Assembly (NCBI RefSeq): GCF_900078195.1
Contig: NZ_FJVE01000006.1
Span: forward strand, 498,501-562,500
From: Clostridium sp. Marseille-P299
GTDB taxonomy: Bacteria; Bacillota; Clostridia; Lachnospirales; Lachnospiraceae
Direction: 5' to 3'
Length of the DNA: 64,000 nt
Within the stretch, counting starts at the first letter, position 1. Every line of letters starts with the position of its first letter. Positions 52,559-64,000 of this stretch are shown in pieces. The notes under the pieces were generated by a model that was given only the letters and a program-made list of their open reading frames with translations, did not search any database and was not told the origin of the DNA. Both the position numbers and the translations under genes were made by a program.

Positions 52559-53245
52559 TTATGCTTGATTATTGTTGTTTAATCGATTATCAACTTCTTC
52601 TAAAAATGCCTTCCAAGCATCTTCATTCTCTACATAATATCTTGGACAATTCTTTCCTGTTACATCATAATGTCTTAAAATATCATCACTTGTAAGATTA
52701 TATTTCTTACATAATGCAACGCTTAATTCTACCAAAGACTCATATGTGCTTTCTGATGGCTCTCCTTCAATGGTTTTATGGCTAAATTCAATGGAAATTG
52801 TATCTAGATTTCTTTCTTTTGATGCAAATGCAATTTCGTTAAGTGGTAAACATTGAATAATTTCTCCCTCAAGCCCTATAAGGAAATGACTACTAGCATA
52901 TGTGCTTTTTGTATCTTTTAAGCTTTCAAAGTAGTTTTTATTTGACTGTGCACTGGTTCCTGAATTACCAACATAATGAATTACAATACCATTCACCTTT
53001 TCTAACGCATCCTGAGGACGAGAGTACGGATTTGGAGTTAAAAAGTCTTGTACTATTTTTGTTCCATTCTCTAATGTTAATGCCTCATCACCTTTTTTAG
53101 AAGAACTAATCAACGTTATGATACCTTTTACTGAAAAAAACAGAATTAGTACAAATAAAATCAAAATCATAACAGCAGTAAAACGCCTAATGTACATTTT
53201 TTGCTTTTTTCTTCTAAGCCATTCTTCTTTCGTTAACTTTTTCAT
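52559..53245 (-). CDS. N-acetylmuramoyl-L-alanine amidase (Amidase_2), membrane-anchored
   Basis: 228 aa. After a basic cytoplasmic start (KLTKEEWLRRKKQKMYIRR) there is one membrane helix (residues about 20-45). The rest is a zinc amidase domain: zinc ligands His in GIVIHYVGN, His in ILRHYDVTGKNCP and the Cys in that motif, with a Glu in DTISIEF. The enzyme cleaves the amide bond between MurNAc and the stem peptide. It is anchored rather than secreted, like some sporulation or division amidases. ATG 53245 is chosen, with AAAGGTG upstream; the frame extends to 53353. Confidence 0.88.
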   Translation of the reverse strand: MKKLTKEEWLRRKKQKMYIRRFTAVMILILFVLILFFSVKGIITLISSSKKGDEALTLENGTKIVQDFLTPNPYSRPQDALEKVNGIVIHYVGNSGTSAQSNKNYFESLKDTKSTYASSHFLIGLEGEIIQCLPLNEIAFASKERNLDTISIEFSHKTIEGEPSESTYESLVELSVALCKKYNLTSDDILRHYDVTGKNCPRYYVENEDAWKAFLEEVDNRLNNNNQA

Positions 53246-53598
53246 ACTTCCCAGCACCTTTCCTTTTATAAAACAATCAAACGATATCGTCTGTTGTTGT
53301 AATCTTTTATTCAGCGAACATACGCATTCCGCTTTGCTACAACTTAATGCCAATTACGTAGCCGATCTGCATATCAAAGGGTACTTTTTCTCCCATTGAT
53401 ATAAGGATTTTCTGACTCTCGTCGAAACAACGTCAGACTAACTTCATAGATTAAATTATTTCATAAAATCAGTACTATTTCAAGTTTAAAGAATTAAATT
53501 TATATTAATTTTTCGATATATTTAAAAATTATATGCAATTATCTAGTATTTTTATCTATTTACCCATTGATAATGGATTTAAAATTCCTTATAAAACA

Positions 53599-53648
53599 AA
53601 AAAATAGTTACATGTAAGGTCTTTGTTACCTTATATGCAACTATTTTT
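53599..53648. terminator. Stem-loop downstream of the guaB repeats
   Basis: AAAATAGTTACATGTAAGGT pairs with ACCTTATATGCAACTATTTT with two wobble or mismatch positions and a 7-base loop. A T-tract follows on either strand. Confidence 0.8.
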
Positions 53649-53659
53649 CTGTAATTCAA

Positions 53660-55403
<1,744 letters not shown>

Positions 55404-55483
55404 CTATATAATAAAGTGAAATAAAAATTAACGTATATGAAACGAATTTTAAATAAATTCACCGCTAATTTTTGTTATAAAAA

Positions 55484-55520
55484 ATCAGCCAATTGTCTAT
55501 AATTTCTATAGACCGCTGCC
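55484..55520 (-). promoter_or_regulatory. Terminator-like hairpin in the guaB leader
   Basis: On the minus strand CAGC, GGTCTATA, five bases, TATAGACAATTG, GCTG is followed by ATTTTTTAT. It begins about 20 bases after the predicted start and 100 bases before the ATG. It could attenuate guaB transcription. No guanine-riboswitch core was found. Confidence 0.5.
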
Positions 55521-55543
55521 TGTTTAAAACGATAATTTTCACA

Positions 55544-55584
55544 AGTATACTTTTTTTCTTATATAATGTCAAGCCCTATAGGGC
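55544..55584 (-). promoter_or_regulatory. guaB promoter with adjacent 12-bp palindrome
   Basis: On the minus strand TTGACA (55572-55567), 17 bp, TATACT (55549-55544). Directly next to the -35 lies the perfect palindrome GCCCTATAGGGC (55573-55584), in the position of an activator or repressor site. Confidence 0.75.
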
Positions 55585-55708
55585 AAGAAACGCTACTCTA
55601 CTTATTAAAAATAATTATAAATTATGGGAATATTATTAATATAACTCACGCTATGTGAAGTTTTGCCCCATATAGCATAATATTAACAACATTCCCTAAA
55701 AAAATATT

Positions 55709-56212
55709 TTAATACTCAGATAATTTTCTTGGTGCTTTTTGCTTAATGCATGCAAGCATCTTTTCGCTTGGCTCAAATAAGATTTTTAATACTTCATTCT
55801 CGCTTCTTGCGATAATTGCATATACATTAGCTTCTGGATTTAATGATGTAAAATCTTTTACTTTAAGTTGTTGATGGGTATATGCATCAAGTGCATGTGA
55901 GTTTACTGGTGCCATCATTTCAACTTTTTCGAAATCAATACGTAACGCATTCTTTCTTTTTGCATTCCCCATAATCTTATCAAAATCAAGTTGTCCATCG
56001 CAGAATACATATTCATATTCTACATTAAATCTTGGAAATAAAAAGACTGCTACAACTATTAAAACAGTTGCTACTAAAATCGCAAATTGGCCAATTAATA
56101 ATACACCAAATATAACAAAAAATACGATTAATGCAATAATAGCGGCCTTAATCAAACGATCGGACATCGTAGTTCTTCTACGCACACTAGCCTCAGCGTA
56201 TGACTCATTCAT
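55709..56212 (-). CDS. DUF6106-like membrane protein, unknown function
   Basis: 167 aa. The N-terminus is charged (NESYAEASVRRRTTMSDRL), followed by two close hydrophobic helices (residues about 22-65) and a cytoplasmic beta domain (FNVEYEYVFCDGQLDFDKIMGNAKRK). The pattern resembles clostridial DUF6106 proteins, with no known role. ATG 56212 follows AGGAGGG. It lies between groEL and guaB but is separated from both by terminators. Confidence 0.75.
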   Translation of the reverse strand: MNESYAEASVRRRTTMSDRLIKAAIIALIVFFVIFGVLLIGQFAILVATVLIVVAVFLFPRFNVEYEYVFCDGQLDFDKIMGNAKRKNALRIDFEKVEMMAPVNSHALDAYTHQQLKVKDFTSLNPEANVYAIIARSENEVLKILFEPSEKMLACIKQKAPRKLSEY

Positions 56213-56408
56213 GGACCTATTCCCTCCTAGTTTTGCTTATTACATGTACGAAAGTCCCTGTAACAATATAACTTCCTAAAATTCATTATACTAAATACAT
56301 GCAGAAATTGAAAGGCTTTTCCATGAAAAAAGAAACTTAATTTCTTAAATCTTTATAAAACACAAGCTGCATTCCAATAGATTATTACAACTTTGGTGCG
56401 GTACTACG

Positions 56409-56448
56409 TATTTTCTCAGAAAGTAAAGTATTTTCTCAAAAAGTAAAA
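56409..56448. repeat. Two tandem copies of a 20-bp unit
   Basis: TATTTTCTCAGAAAGTAAAG at 56409-56428 is followed directly by a copy with two changes at 56429-56448, just beyond the groEL terminator. The rest of this 350-bp gap is AT-rich. Confidence 0.75.
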
Positions 56449-56489
56449 GGACATTATAAATCCATGTTTCCATGAATTTATAATGTCCT
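56448..56489 (-). terminator. Terminator of groESL
   Basis: AGGACATTATAAAT pairs with ATTTATAATGTCCT around CCATG...CATG. It lies 80 bases beyond the groEL stop. Confidence 0.85.
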
Positions 56490-56568
56490 ATATTATTTAT
56501 AATCTATTTCGTAATCTTAGCAATAATCCGATTTTATCTAATATACATTTATAACAGATTATATTAGA

Positions 56569-58215
<1,647 letters not shown>

Positions 58216-58251
58216 TTATTGTGTATGAATCAGTTCTTTCATTCGAATCAA

Positions 58252-58539
58252 TTAATCTTCTACAATTGCTACGATATCGTTCTGTTTTACTACGATATAT
58301 TCGTCTTCTTCTAATTTTACTTCAGTGCCAGCATATTTAGAGTAAATTACCTTATCTCCAACTTTAACTTGCATAGTAACTTCTTTACCATCTACAACTC
58401 CACCTGGTCCAACAGCAACTACTTCTGCCTGTTGTGGTTTTTCTTTTGCCTGTCCAGGTAATACGATACCTGATTTTGTTGTTTCTTCTGCTACTAATTG
58501 TTTTAAAACTACTTTGTCTCCTAAAGGTACTAATTTCAT
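58252..58539 (-). CDS. groES: Co-chaperonin GroES (10 kDa)
   Basis: 95 aa, full length: MKLVPLGDKVVLKQLVAEETTKSGIVLPGQAKEKPQQAEVVAVGPG includes the mobile loop that binds GroEL. It caps the GroEL chamber. ATG 58539 follows AGGAGG. It is first in the operon. The CIRCE element lies 56 bases upstream of the start. Confidence 0.99.
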   Translation of the reverse strand: MKLVPLGDKVVLKQLVAEETTKSGIVLPGQAKEKPQQAEVVAVGPGGVVDGKEVTMQVKVGDKVIYSKYAGTEVKLEEDEYIVVKQNDIVAIVED

Positions 58540-58594
58540 AATGTTTCCTCCTTATTCACTGTTCGACTAAGTAAATCTACTACTTTCTTTATTA

Positions 58595-58621
58595 TTAGCA
58601 CTCACTTTGAACGAGTGCTAA
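58595..58621. promoter_or_regulatory. CIRCE operator (HrcA site)
   Basis: TTAGCACTC-N9-GAGTGCTAA, a perfect inverted repeat. This is the classic binding site for the heat-shock repressor HrcA. It overlaps or directly follows the groES transcription start. Confidence 0.98.
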
Positions 58622-58632
58622 ATTCTAGGTAT

Positions 58633-58661
58633 ATATTAGTGAATTTCGCATTTAAATGCAA
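58633..58661 (-). promoter_or_regulatory. Sigma-A promoter of groESL
   Basis: On the minus strand TTGCAT (58661-58656), 17 bp, TAATAT (58638-58633). The predicted start is at the edge of the CIRCE element, as expected for HrcA repression. Confidence 0.85.
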
Positions 58662-59010
58662 ATCACTGGTCAGTAGTTATCATTATAATACAAGCTCTTT
58701 TCAATTATATACTCTTGTATCCTCGTTTATTCTCACTTTTTCATTAGTTTTCATTTTAACCTAAAAATTTTCCCTCTATCTATTCTACCATTTTATTGTT
58801 ATAATTATTCCCATAAATAGAGATTACCTCTACATTCTAGGTTATAATTGAATAATGAGGGCTAAATATTAGATTGTAATTTGCAATCCTTGCTTATTAT
58901 TCATAGCTTAGTCATCTACGTAGATTAACTCTCTAGTCATTACTATACATTACTTGAAATATATTACAAAGCAAGAATCTATTGATTTGCTGCATTGAAA
59001 GGATATAAAA

Positions 59011-59919
59011 ATGCTTCACATTACTTCTTTAGATACTGGATTAGAGTTATTTAAAACACTCGGTTCCGATGTAAGAATTGATATTATTAAATTACTCCTT
59101 AATAATAAGGATATGAATTTAAATGAACTAGCTACTAACCTAAATATTACAAACGGTGCTCTAACAAGCCACATTAAAAAACTTGAGGATTGTGGTCTTA
59201 TAAAGATTACGAATGAGGCAACTGGCCATGGAAATGAAAAACACTGCCGTGTATGCCTAGATAAGATTTTAGTAGACATCGCTTCAGCGGAAGTACCGTC
59301 CGATATCTATGAAGCTAATGTCTTAATTGGACAGTATAGTGATTATCAAATAGAACCATGCTGCGGACTAGCGACACAGGAGGGGTTACTTGGAGAGCTC
59401 GATAATATAAGATATTTCTCTCACCCAGATCGTATGCTTACTAATATGCTTTGGTTTCAAAAAGGATTTGTTGAATATTTACTTCCTAATTTTATACCTA
59501 CTGCTCACGTAATCGATGAAATTACCATTCAAATGGAATTAGCTTCTATTGTAACTAACTGTGATTCCGCCTTTGCAAGTGAATTAGAATTTTATCTAAA
59601 TCAAGTTTCAATCGGTAAATTTATGATTGCTGGTGATACTGGAAGTGAATCCGGTGTTTATACCCCTAACTGGTTTGATACTTCTTGGAAACAACACGGT
59701 GTGTTAAAACAGATCTCTATAAAAAAAGAAGGTACTTTTATAGATGGAATGAAGCTCTCAGATGTCACTATCGATTCTTTCCAACTTGACTATTCAAGTA
59801 TATTAAAATTTAAAATTGCAGTTACTGACAATCCTAAATACTTTGGTGGTATAAGTTTGTTCGGAAAAGGCTTCGGAAATTATAATCAGGATATTCGTAT
59901 ACAAATAAAACATAGTTAA
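59011..59919 (+). CDS. ArsR-type transcriptional regulator with large C-terminal domain
   Basis: 302 aa. The N-terminal winged helix (residues about 10-85; FKTLGSDVRIDIIKLLLNNKDMNLNELATNLNITNGALTSHIKKLEDCGLIK) is followed by a 210-residue domain with SHPDRMLTNMLWFQKGFVEYLLPNF and a Trp/Gly-rich beta part (SGVYTPNWFDTSWKQHG). This architecture is found in clostridial ArsR regulators next to glycoside-utilisation genes, where the C-terminal part may sense a ligand. None of those genes is nearby. ATG 59011 follows AAAGGAT. It is divergent from groES; the 390 bases between the groES promoter and this gene are otherwise AT-rich. Confidence 0.85.
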   Translation: MLHITSLDTGLELFKTLGSDVRIDIIKLLLNNKDMNLNELATNLNITNGALTSHIKKLEDCGLIKITNEATGHGNEKHCRVCLDKILVDIASAEVPSDIYEANVLIGQYSDYQIEPCCGLATQEGLLGELDNIRYFSHPDRMLTNMLWFQKGFVEYLLPNFIPTAHVIDEITIQMELASIVTNCDSAFASELEFYLNQVSIGKFMIAGDTGSESGVYTPNWFDTSWKQHGVLKQISIKKEGTFIDGMKLSDVTIDSFQLDYSSILKFKIAVTDNPKYFGGISLFGKGFGNYNQDIRIQIKHS

Positions 59920-59922
59920 AGC

Positions 59923-59973
59923 AAAAATAGGCTTTTACAGGAGGAATTAACCTATTGTAAAAGCCCTTATTTT
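59923..59973. terminator. Bidirectional terminator
   Basis: GGCTTTTACA/TGTAAAAGCC with flanking AAAAATA and TTATTTT lies between the convergent ArsR-type and DUF6062 genes. Confidence 0.85.
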
Positions 59974-60696
59974 CTATTCTATGTTAATAATACTATTGAT
60001 TTTTTGCATGGATCTTGGTAATGCATCCTTCGAATTTTTCCAAGGTTCATTTATATAACGATAATCAAATTTATCTGTAAACCATTCCAAATCATCACGA
60101 ACTCGTTTCATATTCTCTAGGTATATTAAGTTCAAATTCTTAGTAAACTCTTCTAACTCATTCCCTTTTAGATTATCAGCTGCCTTCTCATACAACAAAG
60201 CATAATGATTCATACAAAAACCCTTAGAGGATTGAAACTTCTTTTTAAACTCTTGGTCATTTTTATATAAGTAAAATACCGTTACAATGTATCGTTCATA
60301 CATTCCCTTGATGCGATTGCATACATAACAAGAGTGGTTCAGATTTTCTACATATTCTGATATCGCTGAGCTTCCTTCTTTTTTCTTAAAGAAACCACCG
60401 GAAGGGCCTCTTCCACTAGCAGCTAATTTTTCAATATCTTTAATCGTCTTTTCCATATGAGTTAATAACATAAGTGATAATCCCAAACGATTTTGATTTT
60501 TGTACATAAGTTTTAGATGATTCGTACAAAATCCAATCTTATTGGTCTCCATACGGATATCATCTTCCATATAGCTAGGGCCCATTACGAATTCAATCGC
60601 TCCTTCTTCTAAGGAACGATACATTTCACAGATTGGGCATTCACAATCTTTATTAAAGGCATCATTTACGGGAATTGTATATAATTGTTCTTTCAT
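59974..60696 (-). CDS. DUF6062-family protein with two CxxC...CxxH modules
   Basis: 240 aa, soluble. Two similar modules are visible: C20-x2-C23 with C57-x2-H60, and C123-x2-C126 with C161-x2-H164, spaced almost identically, so each probably binds one zinc or Fe-S centre. The rest is helical. The family is widespread in clostridia with no known function. ATG 60696 is chosen, with GGAGG 5 bases upstream. It lies downstream of the DUF2225 gene on the same strand. Confidence 0.85.
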   Translation of the reverse strand: MKEQLYTIPVNDAFNKDCECPICEMYRSLEEGAIEFVMGPSYMEDDIRMETNKIGFCTNHLKLMYKNQNRLGLSLMLLTHMEKTIKDIEKLAASGRGPSGGFFKKKEGSSAISEYVENLNHSCYVCNRIKGMYERYIVTVFYLYKNDQEFKKKFQSSKGFCMNHYALLYEKAADNLKGNELEEFTKNLNLIYLENMKRVRDDLEWFTDKFDYRYINEPWKNSKDALPRSMQKINSIINIE

Positions 60697-60795
60697 CATA
60701 TCCTCCATACTGCCTGATAGCAGCTTATTCGTAATCAAAAAGTACTTTCTACACCATTTTACAAGTCGATTTCCAATTCTCTATCATGCGAAAAA

Positions 60796-60848
60796 GGCTG
60801 TTTCATCATGGTGTGGATAAACATCCAACATTTCCTTCTGAAACAGCC
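60796..60848 (-). terminator. Terminator after the DUF2225 gene
   Basis: A perfect 10-bp stem GGCTGTTTCA/TGAAACAGCC with a 33-base loop is followed by TTTTT on the minus strand. Confidence 0.7.
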
Positions 60849-60939
60849 ATAAGTTATGGTCAAAGCAGATATTTAAGCTCACTTGGGCTACTTTTTTATA
60901 GCCTTATTGCCACGCTCTTGCTCAGATTTCATAAACGTA

Positions 60940-61788
60940 CTATTTTGTAGTTTGTTTATCATCTGATATCAAGTCTTTTATTTCTCTAGCCTTTACCTTT
61001 ATTCGTTCGTTTGCATCTCTTGAAGTTAAAACTTTAGAAATTAATCTAGTTGCTTCCTCATATCTACCAATTCTTCTTGCTAAATCAGCAACTAAATAAG
61101 TAGTAGTATTTTCATCCATACCACACATTGGAAATAGCTCTTTACTAAACGCTTCTACAAAACCTTCATAAGCTTTCGTTAAAAATTCCAGTTCTTCTTT
61201 ATGAAGTTCTTCCACTACTTTTGGCAAATCCTTTGTATCCGCAGGTAAAGATTCTGCTTTTCCTCGAATCAACCATGCAGTTTTTAAGCAAGTGTAAGCA
61301 CGCTCACTTAACTTTGCCTTTTTAACGATTGCATTCACTAACGCTAGTTTATGTCTTGTGATAGACTCATCATAACTTAACACATCTCCCTCCGGTGCTA
61401 AGCCTTTAAATGATGCTGAAATACTTTCTTTAATTAATCTTGATTGCATTGAAGTCATGTAATTAAAAAAGCGATTTAATGCGGCATATCCACAATGTGG
61501 ACAAGCAACAACATCATATTTTAATGAATCAACCAATTGGTATTTTGGTCTAAGGTCTGTATCTGCTGAAACTAATTTTACCTTACCAGCCTTTACTGTC
61601 TTAGATTTAAATTCCTGATCACAAACTGGACATTTAAAAGTTTTGTCAAACAAGAAATCTGCTTCACTAAGTTGTTGCACGTGTTGCGTATTATCATTCT
61701 TCTTTGAAGATTGCTCTTCATCATACACGTTTAGTTTTGATAATTTCCCTAATCCAAGGGACTCTAACCCAGAAAATAGATTAGCCAT
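60940..61788 (-). CDS. DUF2225-family protein
   Basis: 282 aa. The N-terminal third contains a zinc-ribbon-like pair, FKCPVCDQEFKSK and VACPHCGYAA, about 45 residues apart. The rest (EELEFLTKAYEGFVEAF; YLVADLARRIGRYEEATRLISKVL) is helical and TPR-like. The family occurs across Firmicutes, function unknown. ATG 61788 follows GGGGAGG. It starts 14 bases after the glnS stop and is likely co-transcribed with it. Confidence 0.88.
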   Translation of the reverse strand: MANLFSGLESLGLGKLSKLNVYDEEQSSKKNDNTQHVQQLSEADFLFDKTFKCPVCDQEFKSKTVKAGKVKLVSADTDLRPKYQLVDSLKYDVVACPHCGYAALNRFFNYMTSMQSRLIKESISASFKGLAPEGDVLSYDESITRHKLALVNAIVKKAKLSERAYTCLKTAWLIRGKAESLPADTKDLPKVVEELHKEELEFLTKAYEGFVEAFSKELFPMCGMDENTTTYLVADLARRIGRYEEATRLISKVLTSRDANERIKVKAREIKDLISDDKQTTK

Positions 61789-61802
61789 TATTAATTCCTC
61801 CC

Positions 61803-63506
61803 CTATACAGGCTTATAACTACTCTTAAGTGAAGCAATTCGATTAAATACCAAATGCTCTGAATTAGAATCTTTAGAATCCACACAGAAGAATCCATTTC
61901 TTAAAAATTGGAAACGATCAAGTGCTTTCGCATCCTTTAAGCTAGGTTCTACATAACAATCTTTCATAATTGTAACAGAGTTTGGATTTAAATTAACACT
62001 TCCATCTTCATTATAAACGCCTTTTTCTTCATCCACTAAGTTCTCATATAACCTTGCCTCTGCTTTAATTGCGGTAGGTGCGTATACCCAATGAATTGTA
62101 CCTTTTACTTTACGAGCGTTAAATCCAGAACCGCTCTTTGTTGCTTCATCATAAGTACAATGAATTTCAGTTACCTTACCTGTTTCATCTGTAAAATACT
62201 CTTGGCAAGTAACAAAATATGCATTCATTAAACGCACTTCATTACCAGGGAACAAACGGAAATATTTCTTTGGTGGCTCAATCATGAAATCATCGCGTTC
62301 AATATATAATTCACGACCAAATGGGATCATACGTGTACCCATTTCTTCATTCTCCTGATTGTTTGGTGCCTCTAAATATTCTACTTGTCCTTCTGGATAA
62401 TTCGTAATTACTAATTTAATTGGATCTACAACTGCCATAATTCTTGGGCATTTTAATTTTAAATCCTCACGAATACAATATTCAAGCATTGCATAGTCAA
62501 CAGAACTGTTACTCTTAGATACACCGCAAAGTTCCATAAACATCTTGATGGATTCTGGTGTAAATCCTCTTCTTCTTAATGCACTAATGGATACAAGACG
62601 TGGATCATCCCAACCATCTACAATTCCGTCTTCTACTAATTTCTTAATATATCGTTTTCCTGTGATTACGTTTGTTAAATATAATTTAGCAAACTCAATC
62701 TGTTTTGGAGGATTCACATATTCAAGTTCACGAACAACCCAATCATATAATGGTCTATGATCTTCAAACTCCAATGTACAAATAGAATGTGTAATTCCCT
62801 CTATCGCATCTTCAATTGGATGTGCAAAATCATACATTGGATAAATGCACCATTTATCACCTGTGTTGTGATGAGTCATTCTTGCAACACGGTAAATAAC
62901 TGGATCTCTCATATTAATATTTGGTGAAGACATATCAATCTTAGCACGTAAAACTTTAGATCCATCTGGGAATTCTCCGTTCTTCATACGTTCAAAAAGA
63001 TCTAAATTTTCCTCAACACTACGATCACGATATGGGCTATTCTTTCCTGGCTCAGTTAATGTACCACGATATTCACGAATTTCTTCTGCGGATAAATCGC
63101 ATACAAATGCTTTGCCTTTTTTAATAAGCTTAACTGCTGCTTCATACATTTGATCAAAATAATCGGATGCAAAAAATAAACGGTCTTCAAATTCGCCGCC
63201 AATCCATTTTACATCTTCAATAATTGACTGCACAAATTCTGTCTTTTCCTTGGTAGGATTCGTATCATCAAAACGTAAATTAAAACGGCCACCGTACTTT
63301 TTAGCAAGTCCATTATTTAATAAAATAGATTTAGCATGTCCAATATGAAGATATCCATTTGGTTCTGGAGGGAATCTAGTGATAACTGTAGTACAACGTC
63401 CCTCTTCGATATCTTTATCAATAATTTGTTCTATAAAGTTTTTTGATACAACTTCTTTTTCAGAAGTTTCCTTTATTTCGTTCATAGCGTTAACATCGTT
63501 TTCCAT
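61803..63506 (-). CDS. glnS: Glutaminyl-tRNA synthetase
   Basis: 567 aa, class I synthetase of the GlnRS type. The HIGH-like motif is in [17 protein letters not shown] (about residue 40), with DDTNP downstream; the KMSKS region is a variant near [15 protein letters not shown]. The C-terminal half has the beta-barrel anticodon-binding domain ([25 protein letters not shown]). It charges tRNA-Gln directly, so this organism does not depend only on the GatCAB route. ATG 63506 follows AGGAGG by 6 bases; the frame extends to 63602 without a ribosome site. No T-box leader is seen upstream. Confidence 0.96.
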   Translation of the reverse strand: MENDVNAMNEIKETSEKEVVSKNFIEQIIDKDIEEGRCTTVITRFPPEPNGYLHIGHAKSILLNNGLAKKYGGRFNLRFDDTNPTKEKTEFVQSIIEDVKWIGGEFEDRLFFASDYFDQMYEAAVKLIKKGKAFVCDLSAEEIREYRGTLTEPGKNSPYRDRSVEENLDLFERMKNGEFPDGSKVLRAKIDMSSPNINMRDPVIYRVARMTHHNTGDKWCIYPMYDFAHPIEDAIEGITHSICTLEFEDHRPLYDWVVRELEYVNPPKQIEFAKLYLTNVITGKRYIKKLVEDGIVDGWDDPRLVSISALRRRGFTPESIKMFMELCGVSKSNSSVDYAMLEYCIREDLKLKCPRIMAVVDPIKLVITNYPEGQVEYLEAPNNQENEEMGTRMIPFGRELYIERDDFMIEPPKKYFRLFPGNEVRLMNAYFVTCQEYFTDETGKVTEIHCTYDEATKSGSGFNARKVKGTIHWVYAPTAIKAEARLYENLVDEEKGVYNEDGSVNLNPNSVTIMKDCYVEPSLKDAKALDRFQFLRNGFFCVDSKDSNSEHLVFNRIASLKSSYKPV

Positions 63507-63633
63507 GATGTTCCTCCTAATACTCATAATACAACTTATTCTTCCTAAAATATCATAAATATATAATATCCTGTAAAAGAAAACATAGCTATATAATACC
63601 ACAACTTAACAAAATATCAAAGAAAAAATAAAA

Positions 63634-63668
63634 AGTCACAAAACATTCCATTAAAATGCTTTGTGACT
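63634..63668 (-). terminator. Terminator of the SleB-like gene
   Basis: AGTCACAAAGCATT pairs with its complement around a short loop, followed on the minus strand by TTTTTATTTTTT, just beyond the stop at 63680. Confidence 0.85.
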
Positions 63669-63679
63669 ATATATGAATC

Positions 63680-64000
63680 TTAATAAAAGATATGTCCACC
63701 AATTATTTTATAAGGCTTATTATTTTTCTTACAAGTTTGTCTTGTTGAATCTATATAAGCATTAAAGTATAAGTAATCGCCAATTACATTTTGGCCTTCT
63801 AATGCCGCAATTGCAGCTCTTTTGGATTCTTCCATCATAGCTTTTTGATAAGAAGATGTATAATTTCCTTCTGTATAAAGCTTTAATGCTTTTTCTAATA
63901 AACTTCCCTTTGTTGTATATTTACCGGAAGATGTTTTTACATAGGCTGGGCTAAACTGTCTCCCCCAACGTTTTAAATCATATACGGCTGTTTTAATTGA
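63680..64000 (-). CDS. Cell-wall hydrolase, SleB-like (C-terminal part, runs off the window)
   Basis: The minus strand is open from the window edge to TAA at 63680, giving 106 residues. The sequence DLKRWGRQFSPAY, SKRAAIAALEGQNVIGDYLYFNAYI and terminal IIGGHIFY is the end of the Hydrolase_2/SleB domain, a peptidoglycan hydrolase of spores and growing cells. The missing N-terminus should hold the catalytic Glu and any signal or LysM domains. It is upstream of glnS on the same strand, 175 bp away. Confidence 0.85.
   Translation of the reverse strand, partial: SIKTAVYDLKRWGRQFSPAYVKTSSGKYTTKGSLLEKALKLYTEGNYTSSYQKAMMEESKRAAIAALEGQNVIGDYLYFNAYIDSTRQTCKKNNKPYKIIGGHIFY

Noticed and set aside
63507..63633. 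T-box leader before glnS
   Set aside because: There is too little room and no GGTGG-type T-box sequence before the ATG.

Overview
This is chromosomal DNA of an AT-rich, anaerobic, low-GC Gram-positive bacterium, most likely a clostridium of the Lachnospiraceae (Lachnoclostridium/Clostridium phytofermentans-like). The reasons are the AT-rich intergenic DNA, strong GGAGG-type ribosome sites, a CIRCE-controlled groESL operon, a GGGtGRT protein, DUF6062, DUF6106-like and DUF1461 proteins typical of clostridia, a free-standing GlnRS, and a SleB-like hydrolase. The species is an inference from protein style; no database was searched. I saw no CRISPR array, prophage, intact transposase or rRNA. There is one intact tRNA, tRNA-Gly(GCC).

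Layout. 0-1.7 kb: tRNA-Gly followed by a decayed ~1-kb insertion carrying half of a MATE gene and bounded by a copy of the tRNA 3' end. 1.8-5 kb: an NMO-family flavoprotein, and an AraC regulator with a nitroreductase. 5.4-9 kb: a two-gene heterodimeric ABC exporter with one degenerate ATP site. 9.2-16.5 kb: an AI-2E-type permease, then a methionine/one-carbon block (YitJ-like HMT-MTHFR, a metallophosphoesterase, B12-dependent MetH without its reactivation domain). 16.9-18.7 kb: a strongly expressed-looking two-gene operon of a NifU-like scaffold and the GGGtGRT protein, function unknown. 18.9-32.9 kb: an accessory stretch of small genes (GNAT acetyltransferases, VOC, histidine phosphatase, pyrophosphatase-like, YbaK, small membrane proteins) in which several genes are broken.

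33-47 kb is mostly core: topB, a LUD protein, glyA, degV, a YtrA-like GntR/ABC operon with a visible promoter-operator, and gltB-gltD with a hairpin at the start of the transcript. 47.8-53.3 kb: a FliK-like protein, a DUF1461 membrane protein, a large lipoprotein and a membrane-anchored amidase. 53.6-58.7 kb: guaB with a tandemly repeated 3' tail, a DUF6106-like protein, and groES-groEL. 59-64 kb: an ArsR-type regulator, two cysteine-rich conserved proteins (DUF6062, DUF2225), glnS, and the C-terminus of a cell-wall hydrolase running off the end.

The window is mainly housekeeping with an eroding accessory segment. The best candidate for undescribed biology is the NifU-like/GGGtGRT pair. Secondary candidates are three RNA-level arrangements (gltB leader hairpin, a hairpin between ribosome site and start codon at 32.94 kb, and the guaB leader and tail) and a series of short tandem repeats at gene 3' ends (17-bp, 16-bp, 57-bp and 38-bp units).
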